Shown one piece after another: positions 1-8,339 of a DNA stretch of 64,000 nucleotides. Origin of the DNA: Dyella_A sp051962475 (lineage in GTDB: Bacteria; Pseudomonadota; Gammaproteobacteria; Xanthomonadales; Rhodanobacteraceae); the NCBI RefSeq assembly GCF_051962475.1, contig NZ_JBQCCF010000047.1:1-64000 (forward strand), given 5' to 3'. The notes under the pieces were generated by a model, which was not told the origin of the DNA, did no database searches, and saw only the letters and a list, made by a program, of their open reading frames with translations. The stretch's first letter is position 1, and each line of letters starts with the position of its first letter. The position numbers were made by a program, and so were the translations under genes.

Positions 1-531
1 GCGGTGCTGGATCGCAAGCAGCTGCGTTTCCTGTACCGCGCGCGCACCACCAACAATGAAAGCAAGCGCACGGTGTCGCCGCAGCGGCTGACGCATTACC
101 GCGACAACTGGTACCTGGATGCGTGGGATCACGATCGCGAAGCCCTGCGCAGCTTCGCCGTGGATCGCATCGCCGATCCGCACGCACTGGACGAAGCGGC
201 GATCGACGTGCCCGAGGCGGATCTCAACGAATGGCTCGCTTCCAGCTACGGCATCTTCGCCGGCAAGCCCAAGGCCTGGGCGACGATCCGCTTCTCTGCC
301 CACGCCGCGCGCTGGGTCGCCGACGAGCACTGGCACTCGCAGCAGAAGGGCGAATGGCTACCCGACGGGCGCTACGAGCTGAAGGTGCCGTATTCGAAGT
401 CGCGCGAGCTGCTGATGGACGTGCTCAAGTACGGCCCGGATGCCGAAGTGGTGGCGCCACTGCCATTGCGCGAGGAAATGAAGAGCCTGCTGCACATGGC
501 GCTGGGCGGCTACCAGCAGGTCCCCCGCTAG
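1..531 (+). CDS. WYL-domain transcriptional regulator, C-terminal part
   Basis: The frame is open from the first base, so this is the last 176 codons of a gene that starts upstream. The visible part resembles the WYL ligand-sensing domain of HTH-WYL regulators: an early stretch FLYRARTTNNESKRTVSP, then HYRDNWYLDAWDH and a core ending in the RSFAVDRI strand. It is followed by a WCX-like C-terminal region with the pattern ELKVPYSKSRELLMDVLKYG. WYL proteins usually regulate DNA repair, stress or defence genes after binding a ligand or nucleic acid. The N-terminal winged helix that would bind DNA lies outside the window, so target and family subtype cannot be judged. The gene is convergent with the permease at 612-2378. 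Confidence 0.8.
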   Translation, partial: AVLDRKQLRFLYRARTTNNESKRTVSPQRLTHYRDNWYLDAWDHDREALRSFAVDRIADPHALDEAAIDVPEADLNEWLASSYGIFAGKPKAWATIRFSAHAARWVADEHWHSQQKGEWLPDGRYELKVPYSKSRELLMDVLKYGPDAEVVAPLPLREEMKSLLHMALGGYQQVPR

Positions 532-611
532 CTTCACGCTGGAGCCCTCTCGGGAGAAGGCTGGTGAAGGGCCGGCGCTCGCGGGAAAGCTCCGGAAAAC
601 CGGGCCGCCGC

Positions 612-2378
612 CTACGGATGGAACGGCCACAGCTGCGGGATCAGCCACATCGACAGCGCGCAGAACAGCAGGATGAGCGGGATGCCGACCTTCATGAAGT
701 CGGTGAAGCGATAGCCGCCGGCGTAATACACCATGGTGTTGGTGGGGTAACCCACCGGCGTGGCAAACGAGGTGGCCGCCGCGAACGCCACCGCCACCAC
801 GAACGGGCGCGGATCCACGTGCATGGCCTGCGCCACCGAGGCGGCAATGCCGACCATCAGCACCACCGAGGGGTTGTGTCCCATCAGTTCCGTAAGCAGC
901 GCGGTGAGCAGGTAGATCATCAGCAGCGCGGCCAGCGGACCATGGCTGCCGATCACCGCCATGCCCATGTGCACCACCGCGGTGGACAGACCGCTCTTCT
1001 CGATCGCCACGCCCAACGGCAGAATCGCCCCGAGCAGGATGATGATCTTCCAGTCCATGCCCTCGTAGACGTCTTTACGGCCAAAGCAGCCGGCCAGCGC
1101 CATTGCGGTGGCGCCGCAGATAGCGGCTATCGGAATCGGCAGCCAGCGCAGGCCCGACGCCACGATCACCGCCGCCATGATCGCCACCGCATAGAGCGCC
1201 TTACGCGGCGTGCGCGGCGCGTTCTCGCGCTCGCTGAGCACGATGAACGACTCGTCGTTGCGCACGTTGGTCATGGCCTCCTCGGCCACCAGCACCAGCA
1301 GCACGTCGCCCACCGCCAGCGACACGTCGCTGAGCTTTTCGCGCAGCACCTGGCCGCGCCGGTGGATCGCCAGCGCCACCGCGTCGTAGCGCCAGCCGAT
1401 GCCGGTTTCACCAAAGCGGCGACCTTCCAGCGGGCTGGCCGGCGCGACCATGATCTCGGCGAGCACGCGCGGGCGGTCGTCGGCGTGCGCGTAGTGGCTT
1501 TCCGGCGCGTTGCGCAGGCCGGCCTGGCGGCGGAACTCCTCGATCTTCTCCCAGTCGCCGCGCACCAGCAGCACGTCGCCACGGGCGATCTGCTGCGAGC
1601 GCGGCGACCACATGCGCCGCTCGCCGCGCAGCAGCTCCAGCGGGTACACGCCGTAGCGCTCGCCCAGGCTGGCATCGGCGATGCTCTTGCCCAGCAGCGA
1701 GGACTGCTCGGTGACCTCCAGTTCGGTGACGTACTTGCCGATTTCCGCCTCCACCGGCATGTCGGTGTCGATGTGCCGCGGCAGCAGCCAGCGGCCGATC
1801 AGCATCAGGTAGACCATGCCCACCACCGCCAGCACGGCGCCCAGTGACGTGAACTCGAACACGCCGAACGGCTGCAGCCCGTGCTTCTGCGCCAGTGTGT
1901 CGGCCAGCAGGTTGGAGGAGGTGCCGATGAGCGTGCACACGCCGCCCATCTGTGCGGCGAAAGCCATCGGCATCAGCACCCGGCCGGGCGCGGTACCGGT
2001 GCGCTGGCACACCTTGAGCGCCAGCGGTAGGAAGGTGGCGACCAGCGCGATGTTCTTGATGAACGCGCCCAACGGCGCGATCGCCAGCATCATCGCCAGC
2101 GTCAGCAGCCAGGGGCGACGGATCTTCACCAGCAATCGGCTCAGCGGCTCCAGCGCGCCGGAGCGTTCGATGCCCATGCTCAGCGCGAACATGGCGGCCA
2201 CCGTGACCGTCGCCTCGTTGCTGAAGCCGCTCAGGGCTTCGGCCGGACTCACGATGCCCAGGATCACCAGCGCCGCCAGCGCCATCAGCGCCACCAGGTC
2301 GATGCGCACTTTCTCGCTGGCGAACAGCGCCATCGCCGCGACGATCACCGCCACGGTGGCCCAGGCCTGCCAGGTCAT
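612..2378 (-). CDS. SLC13/DASS-type permease with two central TrkA-C (RCK) domains
   Basis: A 588-residue inner-membrane transporter. About five membrane segments at each end flank a soluble middle (roughly residues 205-380) that looks like two TrkA-C/RCK ligand-binding domains. The transporter halves carry the family signatures GTSSN (first half) and SFATPVGYPTN (second half). Relatives move sulfate, dicarboxylates or other divalent anions; the substrate cannot be told here. The start at 2378 (MTWQAWATVAV) puts a hydrophobic segment at the N terminus. An in-frame extension to 2573 is Pro/Ala/Gly-rich and overlaps the patatin gene's upstream region, so I rejected it. It is divergent from the patatin gene at 2578. 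Confidence 0.88.
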   Translation of the reverse strand: MTWQAWATVAVIVAAMALFASEKVRIDLVALMALAALVILGIVSPAEALSGFSNEATVTVAAMFALSMGIERSGALEPLSRLLVKIRRPWLLTLAMMLAIAPLGAFIKNIALVATFLPLALKVCQRTGTAPGRVLMPMAFAAQMGGVCTLIGTSSNLLADTLAQKHGLQPFGVFEFTSLGAVLAVVGMVYLMLIGRWLLPRHIDTDMPVEAEIGKYVTELEVTEQSSLLGKSIADASLGERYGVYPLELLRGERRMWSPRSQQIARGDVLLVRGDWEKIEEFRRQAGLRNAPESHYAHADDRPRVLAEIMVAPASPLEGRRFGETGIGWRYDAVALAIHRRGQVLREKLSDVSLAVGDVLLVLVAEEAMTNVRNDESFIVLSERENAPRTPRKALYAVAIMAAVIVASGLRWLPIPIAAICGATAMALAGCFGRKDVYEGMDWKIIILLGAILPLGVAIEKSGLSTAVVHMGMAVIGSHGPLAALLMIYLLTALLTELMGHNPSVVLMVGIAASVAQAMHVDPRPFVVAVAFAAATSFATPVGYPTNTMVYYAGGYRFTDFMKVGIPLILLFCALSMWLIPQLWPFHP

Positions 2379-2577
2379 GCGGCGACCTCGGGGACAGGGG
2401 AGCCGGTGGCAGCCGCGGGCAGCGGTCGTCGCAAGGTAAGGCGCATCAATAGTTCCCGGAAGAAGGCCGCCGCCTGGCGTCTGCTGCGCCGCCGCCATCC
2501 CGGGTGTGGATGCGGTCGCGGTCGCTGCTGCGGGGCCTTTCTGGCATCGTACGGAATCCGGGTGTTTGTACAACGTT

Positions 2578-3576
2578 ATGACCCGCTACCGCCTGCGCGA
2601 GCCCATGGCCCACCTCGATACCCCGTCCGACGGGCACGACATCCAGACCACCCCCGAGCGCCCCACCCATGGCAGCCGACCGACCGTGGCGCTGGCGCTC
2701 GGCGCCGGCGGCGCCAAGGGCCTGGCACACATCGGCGTGATCGAGGAGATCGAGGCCGCCGGCTTCGACGTGGTGGCGATCGCCGGCACCTCGATGGGCG
2801 CGCTGATCGGCGGCATCTACGCGATGGGCAAGCTCGACGTGTACCGCGACTGGGTCACCGCGCTGGCCAAGATCGACGTGCTGCGCCTGCTCGACTGGAC
2901 CTTCTCCGGCGGCGGCTTCATCAAGGGCGAAAAGCTGATTGGCACGCTGCGCGAGCTGATCGGCGACGTGCACATCGAGGAGCTGCCACTGGCCTACACC
3001 GCCGTGGCCACCGACCTGGAGCGCGAACGCGAGGTGTGGCTCACCCGCGGATCGCTGTTCGACGCCATCCGTGCCTCCATCGCGATTCCCACCGTGTTCC
3101 GGCCCCACCGCATCGACGGTCGACTGCTGCTGGACGGCGCCCTGCTCAATCCGGTGCCGGTGACCCCGCTGATGCGCGAGCGCGCCGACTACCTGATCGC
3201 CGTGAGCGTGGACGGGCCGGCCGAGCTGCCGGCCACCGCCGTGGTGGAGGCGGACGACGCCAGCCACCGCGGCCGGATCGCCGAGTGGCTCGGCCGGATG
3301 CTGCCCGGCAGCAGCAGCGTCGCGGACAGCCCGGCCATGCCTGGGGCGCTCGATTTGCTCAACCAGTCGATGGACCTGATGCAGTCGAACCTCGCACGGC
3401 TGCGCCTGGCCGCCTACGCACCGGATCTGCTGATCCAGATGCCGCGCAACGTTTCCACCGCCTACGAGTTCTACCGGGCGCGCGAGTTGATCGAGCTGGG
3501 CCACGAACGCGCCCGCGCCGCCCTGCAGGACTGGAGCCGCCAGGGCGTGATGCGCCAGCGCCAGCCCGAGGAATGA
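2578..3576 (+). CDS. Patatin-like phospholipase (RssA/NTE type)
   Basis: A 332-residue predicted serine acyl-hydrolase. It has the glycine-rich oxyanion motif GAGGAKG (residues 42-48), the nucleophile elbow GTSMG (Ser72) and the catalytic-dyad Asp in LLLDGA (Asp186), all intact. Family members hydrolyse phospholipids or lysophospholipids. There is no signal peptide or membrane segment, so it is probably cytoplasmic or peripheral. The start is uncertain: ATG 2578 is used, but ATG 2605 (MAHLDTPS) is also possible and neither has a good Shine-Dalgarno. It is the first of two patatin genes in the window (see 25094). Confidence 0.88.
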   Translation: MTRYRLREPMAHLDTPSDGHDIQTTPERPTHGSRPTVALALGAGGAKGLAHIGVIEEIEAAGFDVVAIAGTSMGALIGGIYAMGKLDVYRDWVTALAKIDVLRLLDWTFSGGGFIKGEKLIGTLRELIGDVHIEELPLAYTAVATDLEREREVWLTRGSLFDAIRASIAIPTVFRPHRIDGRLLLDGALLNPVPVTPLMRERADYLIAVSVDGPAELPATAVVEADDASHRGRIAEWLGRMLPGSSSVADSPAMPGALDLLNQSMDLMQSNLARLRLAAYAPDLLIQMPRNVSTAYEFYRARELIELGHERARAALQDWSRQGVMRQRQPEE

Positions 3577-3583
3577 GCGTGCC

Positions 3584-3952
3584 TCAGCGCGGGCCGTGCG
3601 CGCGCAGCCAGGTTTCGAGGTAGTTCTTCAGCGCCAGCGCGTGGTTGTGCTCCTCGTCGCGCGCCGCGTAGAGCAGGGTAACCCGGTGATGTGTCGCGCG
3701 ATCGGCCAGCGGACGCCAGTGGTCGGCCAGAGTGTCCAGTTCGGCCGCGTAGCGATGCCGAAAGCCCTCCCAGCGCGACGGCTCGTGGCCGAACCAGCGG
3801 CGCAGAGCAGGCGAAGGCGCGACCTCGCGCAACCAGCCGTCCAGCGCGGCATCTTCCTTGCGCAAGCCGCGTGGCCACAGTCGATCGACCAGCACCCGAT
3901 AGCCGTCGCCCGCACCCGCGGGTGCGTAGATCCGCTTGATAGCAATGCCCAT
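3584..3952 (-). CDS. DUF488 family protein (YeaO-like)
   Basis: A 122-residue protein matching the YeaO-type DUF488 pattern. It opens with IKRIYAPAGAGDGYRVLVDR then LWPRGLRKEDAALDGW, and near the end has HRVTLLYAARDEEHNHALAL followed by LKNYLETW. The biochemical role of the family is not established. It is compact, soluble and full length for the family. It is convergent with the patatin gene (stop-to-stop gap of 7 nt) and downstream of the glycosyltransferase on the same strand. Confidence 0.85.
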   Translation of the reverse strand: MGIAIKRIYAPAGAGDGYRVLVDRLWPRGLRKEDAALDGWLREVAPSPALRRWFGHEPSRWEGFRHRYAAELDTLADHWRPLADRATHHRVTLLYAARDEEHNHALALKNYLETWLRAHGPR

Positions 3953-4028
3953 GCGCCGCTCCGCGCCCGGGAAAGTCCTTGAGCTTACGCCGCTGTCGCG
4001 GCGGGCGCCGCAAAGCCGGCGTGAAGAG

Positions 4029-4745
4029 TTACAGCTCTTCCACCGCCGTGACCTTGCCCCGGCGCATCAGCCACGCCACGCCGCGCAGGTCGGCCAGACC
4101 CACCCAAAGGCGATCGAGCATGCCGTACTTGGAGGTGCCGGCCGTGCGCGGGCGATGGCCCACCGGCACGCTCTGGCTCTGGAAGCCGGCACGCTTGACC
4201 AGCGCGGGCAGGTAGCGGTGCATGTGGTCGAAGTAAGGCAGGCGCAGGAACACCTCCCGCTCGAACAGCTTCAGCCCGCAGCCGGTGTCCGGCGTGGCGT
4301 CCTTGAGCATGCGCGAGCGCACCGCGTTTGCGATCTTCGAGGAGATGCGCTTGTTGAAGCTGTCGCGCCGCGTGGTGCGCCAGCCGGCCAGCAGACGCAC
4401 GTTGCCGGCAGCGGCATCGCGCGCGGCCAGCAGCTTGGGGATGTCGGCCGGGTCGTTCTGACCGTCGCCATCCAGCGTGGCGATCCAGGGCGACTGCGCC
4501 GCGCGTACGCCGTTCCACACCGCGGTGCTCTGGCCGCTGCGGTTGACGTGATGGATCACCCGCAGCTCCGGATGGCTGGCCTTCTGCGCCTTGAGCACGT
4601 CGCGGCTGTCGTCGGTGGAATCGTCGTCGACGTAGATCACCTCGTAGTCGACCTTGCCGCGCAGCGCGGCGGCGATCTCGGCGAGCAGCGGCGGGATGTT
4701 GTCGCGCTCGTTGAAGACGGGGACGACGACGGAGAGCTGGGGCAT
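4029..4745 (-). CDS. Family 2 glycosyltransferase, dolichol/polyprenol-phosphate mannosyltransferase-like
   Basis: A 238-residue GT-A fold glycosyltransferase. The N terminus has VVPVFNERDNIPPLL, then DDDSTDDS, and the metal-binding stretch DGDGQNDPADIPKL, all typical of DPM1-like enzymes that move a sugar from an NDP-sugar to a polyprenyl phosphate. There is no C-terminal membrane pair, so it is the short, membrane-associated type. The start at 4745 (MPQLSVVV) begins right at the first beta strand; the upstream in-frame extension runs into a REP element. Its sugar and acceptor are unknown. It lies downstream of parB on the same strand, separated by the REP pair at 4798-4885. Confidence 0.87.
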   Translation of the reverse strand: MPQLSVVVPVFNERDNIPPLLAEIAAALRGKVDYEVIYVDDDSTDDSRDVLKAQKASHPELRVIHHVNRSGQSTAVWNGVRAAQSPWIATLDGDGQNDPADIPKLLAARDAAAGNVRLLAGWRTTRRDSFNKRISSKIANAVRSRMLKDATPDTGCGLKLFEREVFLRLPYFDHMHRYLPALVKRAGFQSQSVPVGHRPRTAGTSKYGMLDRLWVGLADLRGVAWLMRRGKVTAVEEL

Positions 4746-4797
4746 GGGGGCCAGTCCGGAAATACGTAAGTTCGTGATTATCGCCGATGCCGCCGCC

Positions 4798-4885
4798 CTG
4801 TAGGAGCGCACGCTGTGCGCGAATGCTTACGCTACCGATCGACATCAAAGCCAAAAGCATTCGCGCACAGGGTGCGCCCCTACAG
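4798..4885 (+). repeat. BIME-like element A: two inverted GTAG-type REP sequences
   Basis: A 29-nt arm at 4798-4826 and its inverted copy at 4857-4885 match at 27 of 29 positions, around a 30-nt spacer. Each arm begins with GTAGG and contains its own small palindrome (GCGCAC-GCT-GTGCGC in the left arm), which is the REP layout recognised by RAYT transposases. The spacer resembles, at 21 of 30 positions, the spacer of element B (19451-19530) read on the other strand. It lies between parB and the glycosyltransferase, both minus strand, and could act as an mRNA-stabilising or terminating hairpin. Confidence 0.85.
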
Positions 4886-4891
4886 GAAGCC

Positions 4892-5761
4892 TCAGCGGAT
4901 CTTGCCGAGGATGCCGTCCAACTCGTCGTTGCTGTGGTAGTGGATCACCAGCTTACCCTTGCCGCCGCGCCCCTGGGAGAGCAGCTCCACGCGGGTGGCG
5001 AAGCGCTCGGCCAGCTCGCGCTCGAGGTCGGCGACGTTCGGATCGCGCGTCGGGGCGCGCTTGGCCTTGCCCTTGGGCGCAGCCTGCGCCTTGCGCGCGG
5101 CCTCCTCGAGCTCTCGCACGCTCCAGCCGTTGCGCGCGGCCTCCAGCGCCAGCGATTCGGCCTCGCGCTCGGGCAGAGTGATCAGGCAGCGGGCGTGGCC
5201 CATTTCCAGCTTGCCTTCGTCGAGCAGCTTCTTGATCGAAGCGGGCAGTTCGGTAAGCCGCAGCAGGTTGGATACCGAAGCGCGCGAGCGGCCCACCGCA
5301 TCGGCGGCCTGCTGGTGGGTGAGGTCGAAATCGTCGATGAGCCGCTTGAGCGCATCGGCCTCTTCCAGCGGGGTGAGGTCCTGGCGCTGGATGTTCTCGA
5401 TCAGCGCCATCGCCGGCACGGCGACTTCCGGCACGTCCTTCACCAGCGCCGGAATCTCGCTCATCTGCGCCCGCTGCGCGGCACGCCAGCGGCGCTCGCC
5501 GGCGATCAGCTCGTAGCTGTGCTTGCCCAGCGCGCGCACCACCACCGGCTGGATCAGGCCCTGCGCCTTGATCGAGGCGGCCAGCTCGTCCAGCGCCTCG
5601 TCGTTCCAGTGGCGCCGCGGTTGGTACTTGCCGGGCTGGATCTGCTGGATCGGCAGCGTGCGCAGCTCGCCCTCCTGCTCGATCACCGATGGCGTACCGG
5701 CGCCATCGCCACCGAGCAGGGCGTCGAGCCCGCGTCCGAGTCCACGCTTCTTCGCGGCCAT
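4892..5761 (-). CDS. parB: Chromosome-partitioning protein ParB (CTPase, parS-binding)
   Basis: A 289-residue protein, full length for the family. It opens with the ParA-stimulating peptide KKRGLGRGLDALLG. The ParB/Srx CTPase domain follows, with the GERRWRA motif at residues 88-94, then the KorB-like helix-turn-helix region (TPLEEADALKRLIDDF, then QQAADAVGRSRASVSNLLRL) and a C-terminal dimerisation segment. It binds parS, slides as a clamp and loads condensin near the origin. Its start lies 2 nt after the parA stop, so the two are translated together. Two candidate parS sites lie in recF (52426 and 53044). Confidence 0.97.
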   Translation of the reverse strand: MAAKKRGLGRGLDALLGGDGAGTPSVIEQEGELRTLPIQQIQPGKYQPRRHWNDEALDELAASIKAQGLIQPVVVRALGKHSYELIAGERRWRAAQRAQMSEIPALVKDVPEVAVPAMALIENIQRQDLTPLEEADALKRLIDDFDLTHQQAADAVGRSRASVSNLLRLTELPASIKKLLDEGKLEMGHARCLITLPEREAESLALEAARNGWSVRELEEAARKAQAAPKGKAKRAPTRDPNVADLERELAERFATRVELLSQGRGGKGKLVIHYHSNDELDGILGKIR

Positions 5762-5763
5762 GC

Positions 5764-6612
5764 TTACTCCTGATGAAGGTCGATCGTCGCGTCGCGCGCG
5801 CCGTCGTGATCGTCGTGCATTTCGCTCAGCGCGGCCAACGCCGCCTGAGCACCGCGCTCGCGGCGGATGATCTCGCCGGCCAGGCCGATGTAGGCGATCG
5901 CGCCGCGCGAGCTGCGGTCGTACAGATGAATCGGCTGGCCGTGGCTGGGCGCCTCGGCCAGGCGCACGTTGCGCGGGATGATCGAGCGCAGCACCTTGTC
6001 GCCGAAGTGCTGGGTGAGCTGCGCCGAGACCTCATTGCCGAGGTTGTTGCGCACGTCGTACATCGTGCGCAGCAGGCCTTCGATCTCCAGCTGCGGATTG
6101 AGCCGCTGACGCACTGCCTTGACCGTGTCGAGCAGGCTCGACAAACCCTCCAGCGCGAAGTACTCGCACTGCACCGGAATCAGCAGGCCGTCGGCGGCGG
6201 TCAGCGCGTTGAGAGTGAGCAGGTGCAGCGAGGGCGGGCAGTCGATGAGGATGGTGTCGTACTTGCTCGCCACCTTGGCCAGCTGTTCCTTGAGTCGGCT
6301 CTCGCGCGCCAGCGCGTCCATCAGCTTGAGCTCGGCGGCGGTGAGGTCGCCGTTGCCGGGCAGCAGGTCGTAGTGCGCTTCGGTGGGGACGATGGCCCGC
6401 TCGATCGGCACTTCTTCCAGCAGCACTTCGCAGCCGTTCGGCTTGGTGTGGTTCTTGTCCACGCCCGAGGCCATGGTGGCGTTGCCCTGCGGATCGAGAT
6501 CGACCAGCAGCACCTTGCGCTTGGCGGCAGCCAGCGACGCGGCGAGATTGACGGCGGTGGTGGTCTTGCCGACACCGCCCTTCTGGTTGGCGACAGCGAT
6601 GATGCGGGCCAT
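5764..6612 (-). CDS. parA: Chromosome-partitioning ATPase ParA (Soj)
   Basis: A 282-residue deviant-Walker ATPase of the small chromosomal type. The P-loop is KGGVGKTTT (residues 11-19) with the signature lysine, followed by LVDLDPQGNAT and the switch region ILIDCPPSLHLLTLNAL. It forms a nucleoid-bound gradient that moves ParB-parS complexes. There is no N-terminal DNA-binding domain, as expected for a chromosomal ParA. It is placed between rsmG and parB on the minus strand, the common rsmG-parA-parB order, 40 nt after rsmG. Confidence 0.97.
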   Translation of the reverse strand: MARIIAVANQKGGVGKTTTAVNLAASLAAAKRKVLLVDLDPQGNATMASGVDKNHTKPNGCEVLLEEVPIERAIVPTEAHYDLLPGNGDLTAAELKLMDALARESRLKEQLAKVASKYDTILIDCPPSLHLLTLNALTAADGLLIPVQCEYFALEGLSSLLDTVKAVRQRLNPQLEIEGLLRTMYDVRNNLGNEVSAQLTQHFGDKVLRSIIPRNVRLAEAPSHGQPIHLYDRSSRGAIAYIGLAGEIIRRERGAQAALAALSEMHDDHDGARDATIDLHQE

Positions 6613-6652
6613 GTGTCGTCGGTACCGTGCGCTGGCGAAAAGGAGAACTAGA

Positions 6653-7312
6653 TTAACAGGCTGCCGCGTGCGGGGCGGGTGCCGGGGCGTGCTCGATCAC
6701 CGCCAGGTGACGCTCGCCCTCCAGCCCCGGCACCGCGAGCGCGTGCAGCGCGGTCAGGGCGAACCCGGGCGGCAGCCCGGCCAGTTCTTCGTCGGGACGG
6801 CGGCCCTTCATCGCCAGCCAGCGCCCGCCCGGAGCGAGCAGGTGACCACCCCAGCCGAGCATGTCGGCGAAGCTGGCGAAGGCGCGTGCGGTGATGCAGT
6901 CGAACGATCCCTGCACATCCTCCACCCGCGACTGCACCGCCTGCACGCCCTCGAGTTTGAGCGCGCGGATCGCCTCGCGCAGGAAGCGCACCTTCTTGCC
7001 GTTGGAATCGACCAGGGCGATTGCGCGCCCCGGCGCGGCGATCGCCAGGACGATGCCGGGCAAGCCAGGGCCGGTGCCCAGATCGGCCAGCGTCGTGCCG
7101 GTGACGTAAGGCAGGATCGCCAACGAATCGAGCAGGTGACGGGTGACCATTTCGGCCGGATCACGCACGGCGGTGAGGTTGTAGGTGGCGTTCCAGCGCA
7201 CCAGCAGGGCCTGGTAATCGAGCAGGCGCGACACCGCTTCCGGCGGCAGCATGAGGCCGAGCGCGGCGATGCCTTCTTCGAGGCGGCGTTGCAGGGCGGA
7301 GCGCTCGGTCAT
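6653..7312 (-). CDS. rsmG: 16S rRNA (guanine-N7)-methyltransferase RsmG (GidB)
   Basis: A 219-residue SAM-dependent methyltransferase that modifies G527 of 16S rRNA (E. coli numbering). The Rossmann motif I is LADLGTGPGLPGIVLAI, followed by ALVDSNGKKVRFLREA, the pattern typical of RsmG. The start at 7312 (MTERSALQRRLEEGI) matches the usual family N terminus; an in-frame extension to 7387 runs through a terminator hairpin and was rejected. It heads the rsmG-parA-parB run. The mnmG gene that often sits beside rsmG is not here; mnmE is at 45.3 kb. Confidence 0.95.
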   Translation of the reverse strand: MTERSALQRRLEEGIAALGLMLPPEAVSRLLDYQALLVRWNATYNLTAVRDPAEMVTRHLLDSLAILPYVTGTTLADLGTGPGLPGIVLAIAAPGRAIALVDSNGKKVRFLREAIRALKLEGVQAVQSRVEDVQGSFDCITARAFASFADMLGWGGHLLAPGGRWLAMKGRRPDEELAGLPPGFALTALHALAVPGLEGERHLAVIEHAPAPAPHAAAC

Positions 7313-7360
7313 GTCGGTTCCCGGTGGGCGAGGGCCGGTGAGTATCCGGCCGGCCGCAGA

Positions 7361-7385
7361 CAAAAGAAAACCCGCCGAAGCGGGC
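7361..7385 (-). terminator. Rho-independent terminator after the SPFH gene
   Basis: Read on the minus strand, a 5-bp GC stem (7384-7380 pairing with 7375-7371) closes a TTCG tetraloop and is followed by a TTTTCTTTTG tail. It lies just downstream of the stop of the gene at 7445-7903, and separates it from rsmG. Confidence 0.8.
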
Positions 7386-7444
7386 AAGCGATGCGCAACT
7401 CCCCTGGCGCGGCCGCTCTCGGGCGACGCTGCGCGAATCTCCGC

Positions 7445-7903
7445 TCAGGCGATCTCCAGCTCCACCCGCGTGACCATCACCCCGCGCTCGCGCAGTACGC
7501 CGTTGATCGCCTGTTTCATGCGCGTACCCAGGTCGCGCCGGTCGGCGCTGCTCGGCATCGGCTCGACGCTGAGTGCGTCCAGCGCGCTGCGGCGGATCAG
7601 CTGGGCGGCCTCGTCGATCACCGCGTCGGCGCGCTCGGGCTCGAGCACCTGCCAGTACACGGTGCCACGTAGCTCTTGGCTGTCGGTCTGCGGCTGCTCG
7701 AAGCGCAGCACCTGGCCGGCGAGATCGATTCGGTGACCGATACGGTCCAACCCCGGCAGCACCCAGTGGGTGCCCGGCTGCAGCAGACGCAGCGGCTTGC
7801 CGCGGCGATACAGGCTATGCACCTGACCGATCGGCACGTGGCGCACGGCGCTGGCGGCAAAGCCAGCGAGGGCGACAACGAGGATGGCGGTCAGAGTAAG
7901 CAT
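7445..7903 (-). CDS. Short SPFH/Band 7-like membrane protein
   Basis: A 152-residue protein with one N-terminal membrane segment (MLTLTAILVVALAGFAASAV) followed by a stomatin/SPFH-like core. The core includes LLQPGTHWVLPGLDRIGHRI and ends in RERGVMVTRVELEIA, the usual end of a Band 7 beta-alpha unit. Complete slipins are about 250 residues, so this one lacks the C-terminal coiled coil or is a compact variant. SPFH proteins scaffold membranes and regulate proteases, but no partner is nearby, so no role is assigned. It is monocistronic, divergent from lacI, and ends in a good terminator. Confidence 0.7.
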   Translation of the reverse strand: MLTLTAILVVALAGFAASAVRHVPIGQVHSLYRRGKPLRLLQPGTHWVLPGLDRIGHRIDLAGQVLRFEQPQTDSQELRGTVYWQVLEPERADAVIDEAAQLIRRSALDALSVEPMPSSADRRDLGTRMKQAINGVLRERGVMVTRVELEIA

Positions 7904-8339
7904 AATCAGTAGTTTGGGATCGACTTGTGCTGTGAAACCGAGATTAAGGGTACAGGGAACTGTACTGGCTTGGATTAATTTAAATTTAACGACGGACTCC
8001 GTCCAGTCCTCCAGGCGTGATGCACGCCACACCCCGACATGCGGGTGCGGCCACGCGGCGGACCGTCGCCTGGCATATCGGCCGCGGAACGCGGCGCTTG
8101 AACCGCGCCAGCCGATAGGTAGCGACCGGGCTTGCTGCGCTGCATGAACGTCGTCGGCCACAGCAGAGACCGGCGCAAGCCATGGTGCTGGCTGAGGGTT
8201 GAGGTTCGCATGGCAAAACCCCGGGCAAACCCTTGCGCAGCGCAGCAAATGCCTGTTTTGCAAAAGCTTTACAAGTTGCGATGAAAACGTTTACGTTCCG
8301 CCACAGCGCCCGGGCCCGGGCGCGCAAAAGGGCGCAACC
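7904..8339. other. 436-nt intergenic region between the SPFH gene and lacI
   Basis: No convincing gene on either strand. It holds an AT-rich patch near 7972-7990, a small palindrome with 6-bp arms (GTACAG/CTGTAC) at 7950-7965, and the LacI-family operator at 8282-8295 close to the lacI start. The promoters of both divergent genes should lie here, but I cannot place them with confidence. Confidence 0.6.
8282..8295 (+). promoter_or_regulatory. LacI-family operator in front of lacI
   Basis: TGAAAACGTTTACG is a near-palindrome centred on a CG step, matching the general LacI/GalR operator form TGTAAACGTTTACA at 12 of 14 positions. It lies 45 nt upstream of the regulator's GTG start, which suggests autoregulation. 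Because the receptor gene starts only 35 nt after lacI, it may also control the receptor. Confidence 0.7.

Noticed and set aside
123..1847. A 574-codon plus-strand frame over the WYL gene and the permease
   Set aside because: Crosses the end of one gene and most of another on the opposite strand; Arg/His-rich shadow.
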